DNA from: Syntrophaceae bacterium UBA2208
Lineage (GTDB): Bacteria; Desulfobacterota; BSN033; UBA1163
DNA: 9,398 nt
Reading direction: 5' to 3'
Assembly (NCBI GenBank): GCA_002327885.1
Contig: DCUS01000038.1
Span: 2,733 to 12,130 of the forward strand
In this document: one piece after another, positions 1-7,014 of the stretch
Position numbering within the stretch: the first letter of the stretch is position 1
Layout: each line of letters begins with the position of its first letter
Translations under genes and position numbers: made by a program
The notes under the pieces: generated by a model
Databases searched by the model: none
Told to the model about the DNA's origin: nothing
Seen by the model: the letters and a program-made list of their open reading frames with translations, nothing else

Positions 1-46
1 ATCTTATAAAAATAAGCCTATTCCATGTTGAAGGAGGTTTGAAGCA

Positions 47-1162
47 ATGAAAAGGATCGGCCATCTCATTCTGATTAGTGTTGGGTTACTCGCTTTTTTG
101 ATTCCTTCAGCCAGCGCCCAGGATACCTATAAATTGGGGGCAGCCTTTGCCCTCTCCGGGAGCATTGCGGTCTATGGCGAAGGGTTTAAAAAAGCAGTCG
201 ACCTGGCTGTCGAGGAAATCAATGCGGCGGGCGGGGTCAAAGGCAAGAAAATCGAGATTGTCTATGAGGATAATAAAAGCACACCGAAGGATTGTGTTAC
301 AGCGGTCCGGAAATTGATTGCGGTGGATAAAGTGCCTGTGATTTTTGGTCCCGCTGCAAGTTCCAACTTCATGGCGGCTGCACCCGTGGCTCAGGAGAGT
401 AAAACAGTGATGATCTCTGCGGAGGGAGCTGCCCCAGCCCTTACCCAGGCCGGAGAATATATCTTCCGAGTATTCCCTTCGGATGTCCTACAAGGCAAAG
501 GGGTTTCAGATCTTTGTATCTCCTTGGGGTATAAAGAAGTTCCTGTTATGTATGTCAATAATGACTGGGGACTCGGTCTTAAGAGCGTTTTTGTTGAAAA
601 TTTTAAGAAGGCAGGTGGCAAGATCACGGATGAAATCCCCTACGATGAGAAAAAAACCGACTATCGTACAGAGCTGATCCGTGCGACGAAAGGGAATCCG
701 AAGGCGGTTGTCAATCTTACTTACCTGAACGAGGGAGCCGTCATGTTCAAACAGAGCTATGAGATGGGAATTAATACCCAGTGGATCGCAGGCTCCGCAG
801 CCAAGGGGCCAAAACTGATTGAGCTGGCTGGCAAAGCGGTTGAAGGAATCATTGGAACGTATCCTGTTGTCTCTCAGGAAACAAAGGAATACAAAGCATT
901 TAAGGCCGCCTGGAAGAAAAAATATGGAGAGGATAAAATCCCTATTTTTGGAGAATACAATTATGATATGGTTTACATCACCGCCAAGGCCATTGGAAAA
1001 GGGGGGTATACTTCGGATGGAATTCGGAAGGCTCTCTTCGAGGTGGCCAAAGGCTACCGGGGTGTGACAGGCGACAAAACATTCGATCAGGATCGTGGCG
1101 TTGGGGCGGAATATGGGGTCTGGACCATCAAAGATGGGCAGATTATTGATTATAAAAAATAG
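47..1162 (+). CDS. livK: Periplasmic substrate-binding protein of a branched-chain amino acid type ABC importer
   Basis: This is a type I periplasmic binding protein (Peripla_BP_6/LivJ-LivK family) of 371 residues, the usual length. It captures the ligand in the periplasm and delivers it to the LivHM channel encoded just downstream. Residues 1-24 form a Sec signal peptide: a KR start, a hydrophobic core, and cleavage after ASA before Q25. There is no lipobox cysteine, so it should be soluble. Family hallmarks are YGEGFKKAVDLAVEEINAAG (43-62), GGVKGKK (62-68), the GPAASS turn (101-106), the SAEG strand (124-127) and the C-terminal GVTGDKTFD (339-347). A strong Shine-Dalgarno, AAGGAGG at 31-37, lies 9 nt before the ATG and fixes the start. 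The ligand cannot be read from sequence: leucine, isoleucine and valine are typical, but amides and aromatic acids also occur in this family. The promoter lies mostly or wholly upstream of the window. Confidence 0.93.
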   Translation: MKRIGHLILISVGLLAFLIPSASAQDTYKLGAAFALSGSIAVYGEGFKKAVDLAVEEINAAGGVKGKKIEIVYEDNKSTPKDCVTAVRKLIAVDKVPVIFGPAASSNFMAAAPVAQESKTVMISAEGAAPALTQAGEYIFRVFPSDVLQGKGVSDLCISLGYKEVPVMYVNNDWGLGLKSVFVENFKKAGGKITDEIPYDEKKTDYRTELIRATKGNPKAVVNLTYLNEGAVMFKQSYEMGINTQWIAGSAAKGPKLIELAGKAVEGIIGTYPVVSQETKEYKAFKAAWKKKYGEDKIPIFGEYNYDMVYITAKAIGKGGYTSDGIRKALFEVAKGYRGVTGDKTFDQDRGVGAEYGVWTIKDGQIIDYKK

Positions 1163-1190
1163 AGAGAGAAAGATTTAAAAGACTGAAGGA

Positions 1191-1233
1191 TAGGTTCTGG
1201 TGGCGCCACAACCATCAGAACCTAATTTTTTTT
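1191..1233 (+). terminator. Intrinsic terminator or attenuator between livK and livH
   Basis: The left arm at 1191-1203 (TAGGTTCTGGTGG) pairs with the right arm at 1212-1224 (CCATCAGAACCTA). This makes a 13-bp stem with one G-U pair and an 8-nt loop, followed by one A and eight consecutive Ts (1226-1233). That is a textbook Rho-independent terminator. Because it lies 28 nt after the livK stop and 7 nt before livH, it probably gives partial read-through, so that much more binding protein than permease is made. It would also protect the 3' end of the livK message. The structure is seen directly; the partial-termination role is inferred. Confidence 0.88.
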
Positions 1234-1240
1234 ACGACCG

Positions 1241-2104
1241 ATGGAATATCTTCTTCAATCCATTCTCAACGGCATTCTGGCAGGGTGTATCTATGCCCTC
1301 TTTGCCATGGGCCTGACACTCATCTATGGGGTCCTCAACTTTGTCAACTTTGCCCATGGCGAATTGATCATGTGGGGGGCCTATTTTCTCTATCTCCTCA
1401 TGGCAAAACCGATTGGGTTATCCCTCCCTCTTGCCATCATTCCCGCCCTACTCTTAACAATGATTTTGGGATTAGGAACCGACCGTTTTGTCTTTAAACC
1501 TCTCCGCCAGGCGAATCGGCTCACCCTTCTCATCGCCTCTCTCGGGCTCTCTTTTCTCCTGCGAAACGGAGCTCAGTTCTTCTGGGGCGCAGAGATCAGG
1601 ACATATGGATTTGAAATAAAAAGGGGAATGAGGTTTTGGGGAGTAAGCATCACATCGAATCAAGTGGCCATTATCATGGCTTCAATCGTTTGCATTATCC
1701 TCCTTTATCTTCTTTTCTACAGGTCCAGATTAGGGAAATCGATGAGAGCCGTCTCCGATAGCTTGGAATTAGCACGAGTGGTAGGGATCGATTCAAAACG
1801 CGCCATTCAACTTACATGGATCATTGCCTCTCTTTTAGCGGGGTTAGGTGGAATCCTCTTAGCCCTTGATACCAATCTTCAACCTGGAATGGGACTGATT
1901 AACCTGGTGAAGGCTTTTGCGGCAACTCTTCTCGGAGGGGTGGGCAATCTTTGGGGGGCCCTCCTGGGAGGGATCGTAATCGGCCTGGCGGAGAATTTAG
2001 GCGTATTAATCATCTCTCCGGGATATAAAGATGCGATTGCCTTTGGAATCATGGTCTTCATGTTGTTGATTCGACCCTCCATCCTTTTCGGAAAGCAGGA
2101 ATGA
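1241..2104 (+). CDS. livH: Branched-chain amino acid ABC importer, permease LivH
   Basis: This is an inner-membrane permease of the LivH family (BPD_transp_2), 287 residues, the usual length. It pairs with LivM to form the translocation path. Nearly the whole chain is hydrophobic, with many predicted membrane helices. Diagnostic stretches are NFAHGELIMWGAY (36-48), the ATPase-coupling loop MRAVSDSLELARVVGID (168-184), and the LLGGVGNLWGALLGG motif (230-244) near the C-terminus. The ATG at 1241 matches the standard family N-terminus (MEYLLQSILNG), so the start is firm. However, no Shine-Dalgarno is present: the start codon lies only 7 nt behind the U-tract of the preceding terminator. The next gene, livM, begins 91 nt after the stop. 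Confidence 0.94.
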   Translation: MEYLLQSILNGILAGCIYALFAMGLTLIYGVLNFVNFAHGELIMWGAYFLYLLMAKPIGLSLPLAIIPALLLTMILGLGTDRFVFKPLRQANRLTLLIASLGLSFLLRNGAQFFWGAEIRTYGFEIKRGMRFWGVSITSNQVAIIMASIVCIILLYLLFYRSRLGKSMRAVSDSLELARVVGIDSKRAIQLTWIIASLLAGLGGILLALDTNLQPGMGLINLVKAFAATLLGGVGNLWGALLGGIVIGLAENLGVLIISPGYKDAIAFGIMVFMLLIRPSILFGKQE

Positions 2105-2195
2105 TTTGGGTGTCTTCCGCGCAGCGTTATTTGAAGGTGGAGAAGCCATCGTTTAAAACGAATAAAAATTGACTCAGATCGGGGAAGATTAATCC

Positions 2196-3098
2196 ATGGA
2201 TCTCTTTCTTCACCTTTGCATAATGATTCTTATTTATATCATCTTTGCCCTGAGCCTCAATTTGGAGGTGGGATATACGGGTCTTTTTAATTTTGGCCAT
2301 GTCGCCTTTTTTGGAATTGGCGCTTATACCTCAGCCCTCTTAACACTTCATCATGTCCCATTCGAATTGAGCCTCCTGATCGCCCTTGCCATGGCAGGAA
2401 GTTGGGGTTTTCTTCTCAGCCTTCCCAGCCTCAAACTTCGCGGTGATTATTTTGGGATTGCTACTCTCGGGTTCGGAGAGATCATCCGTATGATTTTTCA
2501 AAACGAGGTCTGGTTGACCAAGGGGCCCATGGGACTTCCCGGGATTCCAAAACCAACCCTATTGTTTTATACATTTGGGAGCCTCCCAAAATATCTTTTT
2601 CTCGCCTTAGGGTTTGCCATGATTACTTTTCTCATTTTTAGGGTCATTCTGAGAAGTCCATTTGGTCGGGTCCTCAGAGCCATCCGCGAAGACGAAGTGG
2701 CAACCGAGGCCTTAGGTAAAAATGTATTTCATTTTAGAATTAAATCTTTTGTCATCGGGTCTATTTTTGCCGGGTTAGCAGGAACGCTTTGGGGTCATTA
2801 CACGACCTTTATCAGCCCAGGCGACTTTACCCTCCTTGAAACTATCCTTGTTTTGCTGATCATCGTTCTGGGCGGAAAAGGAACAGAATGGGGACCTGTA
2901 TTAGGAGCCATTCTTATAATCTTCTTCCAAGAATCGCTCAGGTTTTTAAGGCTTCCAGCTGAATATACACGTTATCTTGCCCCTCTGCAGCAGATGCTCT
3001 TCGGTGGAGTCCTTGTCCTGCTGATGATCTTTCGACCAGAGGGAATTCTTCGGGAAAAGGGAAAGATTGCAAATGTTAGAATTGAAAAAGGTCGATAA
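2196..3098 (+). CDS. livM: Branched-chain amino acid ABC importer, permease LivM
   Basis: This is the second permease of the importer (LivM family, BPD_transp_2), 300 residues. It is hydrophobic throughout and expected to form a heterodimer with LivH. Characteristic motifs are LNLEVGYTGLFNFGHVAFFG (21-40), GAYTSALL (42-49), the cytoplasmic coupling loop GRVLRAIREDEVATEALG (157-174) and the GGKGTEWGPVLGA stretch (226-238). A GGGGA Shine-Dalgarno at 2181-2185 lies 10 nt before the ATG. The 3' end overlaps the start of livG by 26 bp, so the two genes are translationally linked. LivM proteins of some enterobacteria carry an N-terminal extension; this shorter form lacks it. Confidence 0.94.
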   Translation: MDLFLHLCIMILIYIIFALSLNLEVGYTGLFNFGHVAFFGIGAYTSALLTLHHVPFELSLLIALAMAGSWGFLLSLPSLKLRGDYFGIATLGFGEIIRMIFQNEVWLTKGPMGLPGIPKPTLLFYTFGSLPKYLFLALGFAMITFLIFRVILRSPFGRVLRAIREDEVATEALGKNVFHFRIKSFVIGSIFAGLAGTLWGHYTTFISPGDFTLLETILVLLIIVLGGKGTEWGPVLGAILIIFFQESLRFLRLPAEYTRYLAPLQQMLFGGVLVLLMIFRPEGILREKGKIANVRIEKGR

Positions 3099-3822
3099 AT
3101 CTTTTGGGGGGATCCGGGCAGTCTCCAACTGTACACTCGGGACGAAAGGCTACCGGATCACAGGTCTCATCGGTCCGAATGGGTCGGGAAAGACCACTCT
3201 CTTCAATCTCATGACTGGTTTTCTTCCCCTGGACAAGGGAGAAATCTACTTTAAGGGTGAAAGAATCGATGCTTATCTTCCTCATCATATAGCCGAATGC
3301 GGGATGGCACGGACATTCCAATTGGCTCGAATCTTTCCTAAAATGACCGTTTTAGAAAATATGCTCCTTGCCCCTCCCCTCCAGACGGGGGAAAAACTCT
3401 GTTCTCTCTGGCTCAAAAGGAATAAAATTCGAGAAGATGAGAAAACAAATTTGCTCAAGGCCTCCGCTTTAATCGAGATCGTCGGGCTGTCCCATCTGAA
3501 GGATCAATTTGCTGCAAATCTTTCTTACGGTCAACAGAAACTTTTGGAACTGGCGAGAATACTGATGGCCGAGCCTGAGATGATTCTTCTCGACGAGCCC
3601 ACAGCTGGAATCAACCCATCATTAATCCGTAAGATGATGGAATTGATCTTGAAGATGAAGGATAATGGAAAAGTATTTTTTATCATAGAACACAATATGG
3701 ATGTGGTCATCGAGCTCTGTGACTGGGTCTTCGTTTTGGACAATGGGGAAAAGATTGCTGAAGGAAAACCGAAAGAGATTCAGAACAACCCAAAAGTCAT
3801 TGAAGCCTACTTGGGAGTATGA
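3073..3822 (+). CDS. livG: Branched-chain amino acid ABC importer, ATPase LivG
   Basis: This is one of the two cytoplasmic ATPases driving uptake; 249 residues from the ATG at 3073. The nucleotide-binding elements are complete: Walker A GPNGSGKTT (34-42), Q-loop glutamine in the LivG-typical RTFQLARIF (80-88, Q83), signature LSYGQQ (150-155), Walker B ILLDEP (171-176, catalytic E175) and H-loop H207 in IIEHNMD. LSYGQQ instead of LSGGQQ is normal for LivG. A TTG two codons upstream (3067) is also in frame. I prefer the ATG because MLELKKVDKSFGG matches the family N-terminus and AGGGA at 3058-3062 then sits 10 nt away. The start lies inside the last 26 bp of livM. Confidence 0.94.
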   Translation: MLELKKVDKSFGGIRAVSNCTLGTKGYRITGLIGPNGSGKTTLFNLMTGFLPLDKGEIYFKGERIDAYLPHHIAECGMARTFQLARIFPKMTVLENMLLAPPLQTGEKLCSLWLKRNKIREDEKTNLLKASALIEIVGLSHLKDQFAANLSYGQQKLLELARILMAEPEMILLDEPTAGINPSLIRKMMELILKMKDNGKVFFIIEHNMDVVIELCDWVFVLDNGEKIAEGKPKEIQNNPKVIEAYLGV

Positions 3823-3824
3823 AG

Positions 3825-3910
3825 TTCGGGGTGATTCGTTCGGAGCCTTTAGTTTTAAACCCTAAACATTGAAGTCATTGCTCCGAATTCAAAACTCCGA
3901 ACTCCGAACT
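3825..3910 (+). repeat. Heptad-phased, dyad-symmetric repeat array between livG and livF
   Basis: This spacer is organised in 7-base steps. CTCCGAA occurs at 3881, 3895 and 3902, all in the same phase, the last two in tandem. On the left half the complementary units TTCGGGG (3825) and TTCGGAG (3839) are also 14 bases apart and in the same phase as the right-hand units. The two halves are therefore inverted copies around an AT-rich centre where TTTAG (3848-3852) faces CTAAA (3862-3866), so the whole can fold into an imperfect hairpin. It starts 3 nt after the livG stop and ends 7 nt before the preferred livF start. Function is unknown. Confidence 0.8.
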
Positions 3911-3916
3911 TTGTTT

Positions 3917-4630
3917 ATGACATCCATTTTAGACGTTCAAAACATCTTTTCCGGTTATGGTAAGATTGAGGTGCTCCATGGTATCTCCATTCATGTAGAG
4001 CAGAACGAAATCGTTTGCATCATTGGCCCAAACGGCTCAGGAAAATCCACTCTTCTCAAAACCATCTTCGGCCTGATCAAACCGAGTCAAGGTTCCATCC
4101 TCCTATCGGGAAAGGAGATCGCCCAGGCGGAACCCGAGGAGAAGGTACGGATGGGCCTCTCCTATATTCCCCAGGGAAAGAATATCTTTCCTTCCCTCAG
4201 CGTCAGGGAGAACCTGGAGATGGGGGGAACACCGCTCGGCCACTCCAAAGCGATCGAAAAAGCCATCCGGAACCTTTTCCAAAGATATTCTATTCTGGAC
4301 AATCGAAAGGAGATGAAAGCAGGCTCCCTTTCTGGGGGAGAAAAACAATTGCTCGCTCTGGCCATGGGGATTATGGTTGAGCCGAAACTGATGCTTTTGG
4401 ATGAACCTTCTCTCGGTCTGGCGCCCAAAATGATTGAGGAAATCTATGGAAGAATTAACAGCATCAATCATGAAAAAGTGACGTTCGTTATTGTCGAGCA
4501 GAACGCAAGAAAGGCCCTCCGCTTAGCCCACCGCGCCTATGTTTTAGATTTAGGTCTAAACCGTTTAGAGGACACGGGAGAGGGACTGCTGAATAATGAA
4601 GAAGTGAAACGCCTCTACCTTGGCGGGTAA
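3917..4630 (+). CDS. livF: Branched-chain amino acid ABC importer, ATPase LivF
   Basis: This is the second ATPase of the importer, 237 residues from the ATG at 3917. It shows Walker A GPNGSGKST (37-45), the LivF hallmark SYIPQGKNIFPSLSVRENL (82-100, Q-loop Q86), signature LSGGEKQ (138-144), Walker B LMLLDEP (158-164, E163) and VEQN (193-196). In VEQN the usual switch histidine is glutamine, as is normal in LivF. An in-frame TTG at 3869 would add 16 residues, but these are just translated repeat and the family starts at the equivalent of MTSILDVQNIFSGYG, so I reject it. No clear Shine-Dalgarno precedes the ATG, because the heptad array fills the spacer. Near the C-terminus DLGLNRLED replaces the common ENGRIVLEG-like stretch, a mild divergence. 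Confidence 0.93.
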   Translation: MTSILDVQNIFSGYGKIEVLHGISIHVEQNEIVCIIGPNGSGKSTLLKTIFGLIKPSQGSILLSGKEIAQAEPEEKVRMGLSYIPQGKNIFPSLSVRENLEMGGTPLGHSKAIEKAIRNLFQRYSILDNRKEMKAGSLSGGEKQLLALAMGIMVEPKLMLLDEPSLGLAPKMIEEIYGRINSINHEKVTFVIVEQNARKALRLAHRAYVLDLGLNRLEDTGEGLLNNEEVKRLYLGG

Positions 4631-4676
4631 GGTTTTCGATTGTCTGAAGGGGATAGATGTGATAAATTAGCTTCCG

Positions 4677-6017
4677 ATGAAAAAGACCTTTCCCATTCAC
4701 GGGATTTTTGGAATCGTTCTTCTCCTGCTCTCCCAATTCCTTCTCTTCAAAAAAATTGACCCTTTTTATAGTTGGTTCTATTGCTTTGCCTGGTGGTCCT
4801 ATATCCTCATCATTGATGCGATCATCTACCGCCTCAAAGGAAACTCTCTCCTCCTCAACCGGACCGGAGAATTTTTTCTGATGATTCCCTGGTCCATCTT
4901 CCTCTGGTTGATCTTCGAGACGGCAAACTTTTCATTAGAAAATTGGTATTATATCAACCTTCCCAAATCTACCGTAGAAAGGTGGGTGGGTTATGCCGTT
5001 GCTTATGGAACCGTTCTCCCCGGGATGTTCGAAACCACAGAATTTCTGGAAACCACAGGACTATTTAAAAACTTGAGAATTAAAAAGATTATGATTTCAT
5101 ACGTTGGCCGCCTTGTTCTCATCTTATTAGGAACTTTTTGCCTGGTAGCCTCTATACTCATGCCTGAATACTTTTTCCCTCTTATCTGGATAGGATTCAT
5201 TTTTCTTTTAGAACCTTTTATCTATCGATTCGGTGGAAAATCACTCCTGAAAGACCTGGAAGAGGGGAATCTAAGAAAAATATTTTTTTTACTCCTGGCC
5301 GGATTGATCTGCGGGATTCTCTGGGAGTTCTGGAACTTTTGGGCTCTTTCAAAATGGGTTTACACCGTTCCCTTCTTTGAAGAGGGAAAAGGGTTTGAAA
5401 TGCCCGTTCCAGGATTTTTAGGATTCCCTCCCTTCGCCATCGAGGTTTATGTGATGTACAACTTTGTCTCTTTATTCCGGAATGGAAGAGGATGGGAAGA
5501 GTCAACTTATGGTCTTTACCCAGGCAAAAAGACAAGGTCCTTTATCTTTGTTTTAACAGTGATCTTGATTGCGAGCTTTTGTATTCTTATCTTCAGAGCG
5601 ATCGATACCAAGACCGTTGACTCTTATTTTCCGAGACTTCAAGACGCCTACTGGATCGAGCTCCAACATAGAATGGAACTCCCAAAAGTGGGGGTGAACA
5701 CCATCGAGGATCTCTTTTTAAAAACGACAGAAAAAAAGGACAAAGAGGACCTGGCACTCCGTCTCCTGATCCCAAAAGAAATACTTGTCCAGTGGGTGGA
5801 AAAAGCTCAATTGGTTCAACTCAAAGGCTTGGGAATCAAAAACCTTAAATTATTAGAAAGGGTGGGGATCCATTCGATTTCTGCCCTTGCAACAGAGGAT
5901 CCGGAACAACTTTACATCAAGATCGGACAATCTGCTCAGGAGGAAATCCCCCCACGAAAGGCAAAGATAAGAATCTGGGTGAAAGAAGCCTTAAAACAAA
6001 TGAGGCGTGCGGGGTGA
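4677..6017 (+). CDS. Membrane protein with two homologous halves and a DUF4332-like helix-hairpin-helix tail
   Basis: I do not recognise the N-terminal membrane family of this 446-residue protein. It has about eight hydrophobic segments, roughly 10-25, 36-52, 66-83, 104-120, 137-160, 167-183, 202-222 and 286-307. Residues 1-135 and 140-270 look like copies of one module: IYRLKGNSLL (50-59) matches IYRFGGKSLL (182-191), FETANFSLENWYY (80-92) matches WEFWNFWALSKWVY (216-229), and the PGMFE acidic site (115-119) matches PFAIE (252-256). After the last helix, the soluble tail carries helix-hairpin-helix-like stretches: LPKVGVNTIEDLF (335-347) and LKGLGIKNLKLLERVGIHSI (382-401), then DPEQLY. This resembles DUF4332. 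The gene starts 46 nt after livF, so it may be co-transcribed. AAGGGGA at 4647-4653 is rather far (23 nt) from the ATG. Its last codons and stop lie inside a heptad repeat array. Confidence 0.85.
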   Translation: MKKTFPIHGIFGIVLLLLSQFLLFKKIDPFYSWFYCFAWWSYILIIDAIIYRLKGNSLLLNRTGEFFLMIPWSIFLWLIFETANFSLENWYYINLPKSTVERWVGYAVAYGTVLPGMFETTEFLETTGLFKNLRIKKIMISYVGRLVLILLGTFCLVASILMPEYFFPLIWIGFIFLLEPFIYRFGGKSLLKDLEEGNLRKIFFLLLAGLICGILWEFWNFWALSKWVYTVPFFEEGKGFEMPVPGFLGFPPFAIEVYVMYNFVSLFRNGRGWEESTYGLYPGKKTRSFIFVLTVILIASFCILIFRAIDTKTVDSYFPRLQDAYWIELQHRMELPKVGVNTIEDLFLKTTEKKDKEDLALRLLIPKEILVQWVEKAQLVQLKGLGIKNLKLLERVGIHSISALATEDPEQLYIKIGQSAQEEIPPRKAKIRIWVKEALKQMRRAG

Positions 6018-6092
6018 GGCGTTAGGCGCCAGAGGTTAAAACTTAAAAATTTCGGGTTTACTCCTTACCCCTTACGACGGACGACTGGCGGA
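6002..6092 (+). repeat. Heptad-phased repeat array overlapping the 3' end of the 4677-6017 gene
   Basis: Thirteen consecutive 7-base units can be laid out without a gap. GAGGCGT is at 6002 and 6016, with GCGGGGT between at 6009 and TAGGCGC at 6023. TAAAACT is at 6037 and TAAAAAT at 6044. TTACTCC is at 6058, TTACCCC at 6065, TTACGAC at 6072 and GGACGAC at 6079. The G-rich left half is roughly complementary to the C-rich right half, with an AT-rich middle, so the array is an imperfect dyad like the one before livF but with different unit sequences. Units 1 and 2 are coding: they encode the RRAG end of the upstream protein and supply its stop codon. Function is unknown. Confidence 0.82.
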
Positions 6093-6207
6093 GTATGAAA
6101 TGAAGTGTGGAGGCATGAATTTTCCAATTAAACCTTGAAGTCTTCTCAAAAGATAGAGACTACCTAAAAATCAGCAAGGAGAAGATAAAACAAATCTGGG
6201 GAGCCCT

Positions 6208-7014
6208 ATGATTTTTGCTGTTGCCTTTTCTCTCCTCGTCGCCCTCTTCTGGCTAAGATGGTTTCGGAAAAAAGATAAATATGAAAAGGAGCCGGAGCGT
6301 CTGATCTACCTCGCCTTCTTTGCTGGAGTTCTCGCAACCCTCCCCTCCGTTTTTCTTGAAAGTTTCCTGACCCTTCGCAATCAAGGCTCAACGTTCATTC
6401 TCGAAAACCTTTTCCTTTCCTTTTTATGGGTGGGAATCGTCGAAGAGTTTTTCAAATATCTTGCGGTCCGCCTGACGGTCTATCGCTCAAAGCAATTTAA
6501 TGAAGTACTGGACGGAATGATCTACATGGTTTCAGCGGCTTTGGGTTTTGCATCCACTGAGAATGTGGGGTATATGCTGGGATTTGGATATTCCGTGGGA
6601 TTCCTCCGGGCGATTCTCTCCTATTTGGCCCATATCTCTTTCTCCGCCATTTTCGGATATTACATCGGAAAGGCAAAAATTGAAGGGAGAAAGAACTTGG
6701 TTTGGATAGGCTTTGCCCTTGCGGTTACCCTTCACTGGCTCTATAATTCATTCCTCATTTTGGGAACCACGAAATCCTCCGCAGGGTTTCTCTTCCTGGG
6801 TCTTTTGATTTGGGCCTTCGGATTGATTCTTACGCTTGTCCTCATCAAAAAAGCGCAAGGCACCTCCCCCTTTCGAGTCGTCCATATCCTTCCGAAGAGG
6901 TTAACCAGGCAGTGTCAGGGTTGCGGAAAAACGGTTTCTTCTACGGCCCTCCGTTGCCATCATTGTGGTGAATCGCTTCCCCTTGATGAAGAAGAGGTTA
7001 CTCTGAGAGTTTAA
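6208..7014 (+). CDS. PrsW-family intramembrane metalloprotease homologue with C-terminal zinc ribbon
   Basis: This 268-residue polytopic membrane protein carries the PrsW signature in order: an RKKDKYEKEP loop after the first helix (20-29), VEEFFKYLAVR (78-88, E79, E80 and K83), EVLDGMIY (99-106, D102), GFASTEN (113-119, E118), AHISFSAIFGYYIG (141-154, H142) and LHWLYN (175-180, H176). The paired glutamates and two histidines are the presumed metal-binding catalytic residues. PrsW of Bacillus subtilis cleaves the anti-sigma factor RsiW within the membrane; the substrate here is unknown and no sigma or anti-sigma gene is adjacent. After the last helix (about 193-213) comes a cytoplasmic tail with CxxC pairs C236/C239 and C250/C253, a small zinc ribbon. 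GGGGAG at 6198-6203 is a good Shine-Dalgarno. The 3' end overlaps the convergent permease gene by 17 bp. Confidence 0.9.
   Translation: MIFAVAFSLLVALFWLRWFRKKDKYEKEPERLIYLAFFAGVLATLPSVFLESFLTLRNQGSTFILENLFLSFLWVGIVEEFFKYLAVRLTVYRSKQFNEVLDGMIYMVSAALGFASTENVGYMLGFGYSVGFLRAILSYLAHISFSAIFGYYIGKAKIEGRKNLVWIGFALAVTLHWLYNSFLILGTTKSSAGFLFLGLLIWAFGLILTLVLIKKAQGTSPFRVVHILPKRLTRQCQGCGKTVSSTALRCHHCGESLPLDEEEVTLRV

Noticed and set aside
2105..2195. Spacer between livH and livM with a short CGTTT/AAACG palindrome at 2150-2160
   Set aside because: A 5-bp arm is too short to call an operator, and no convincing -35/-10 pair could be placed.
4103..4471. 122-codon open frame on the minus strand
   Set aside because: It lies entirely antisense to livF, whose ATPase motifs are intact; the translation has no recognisable features.
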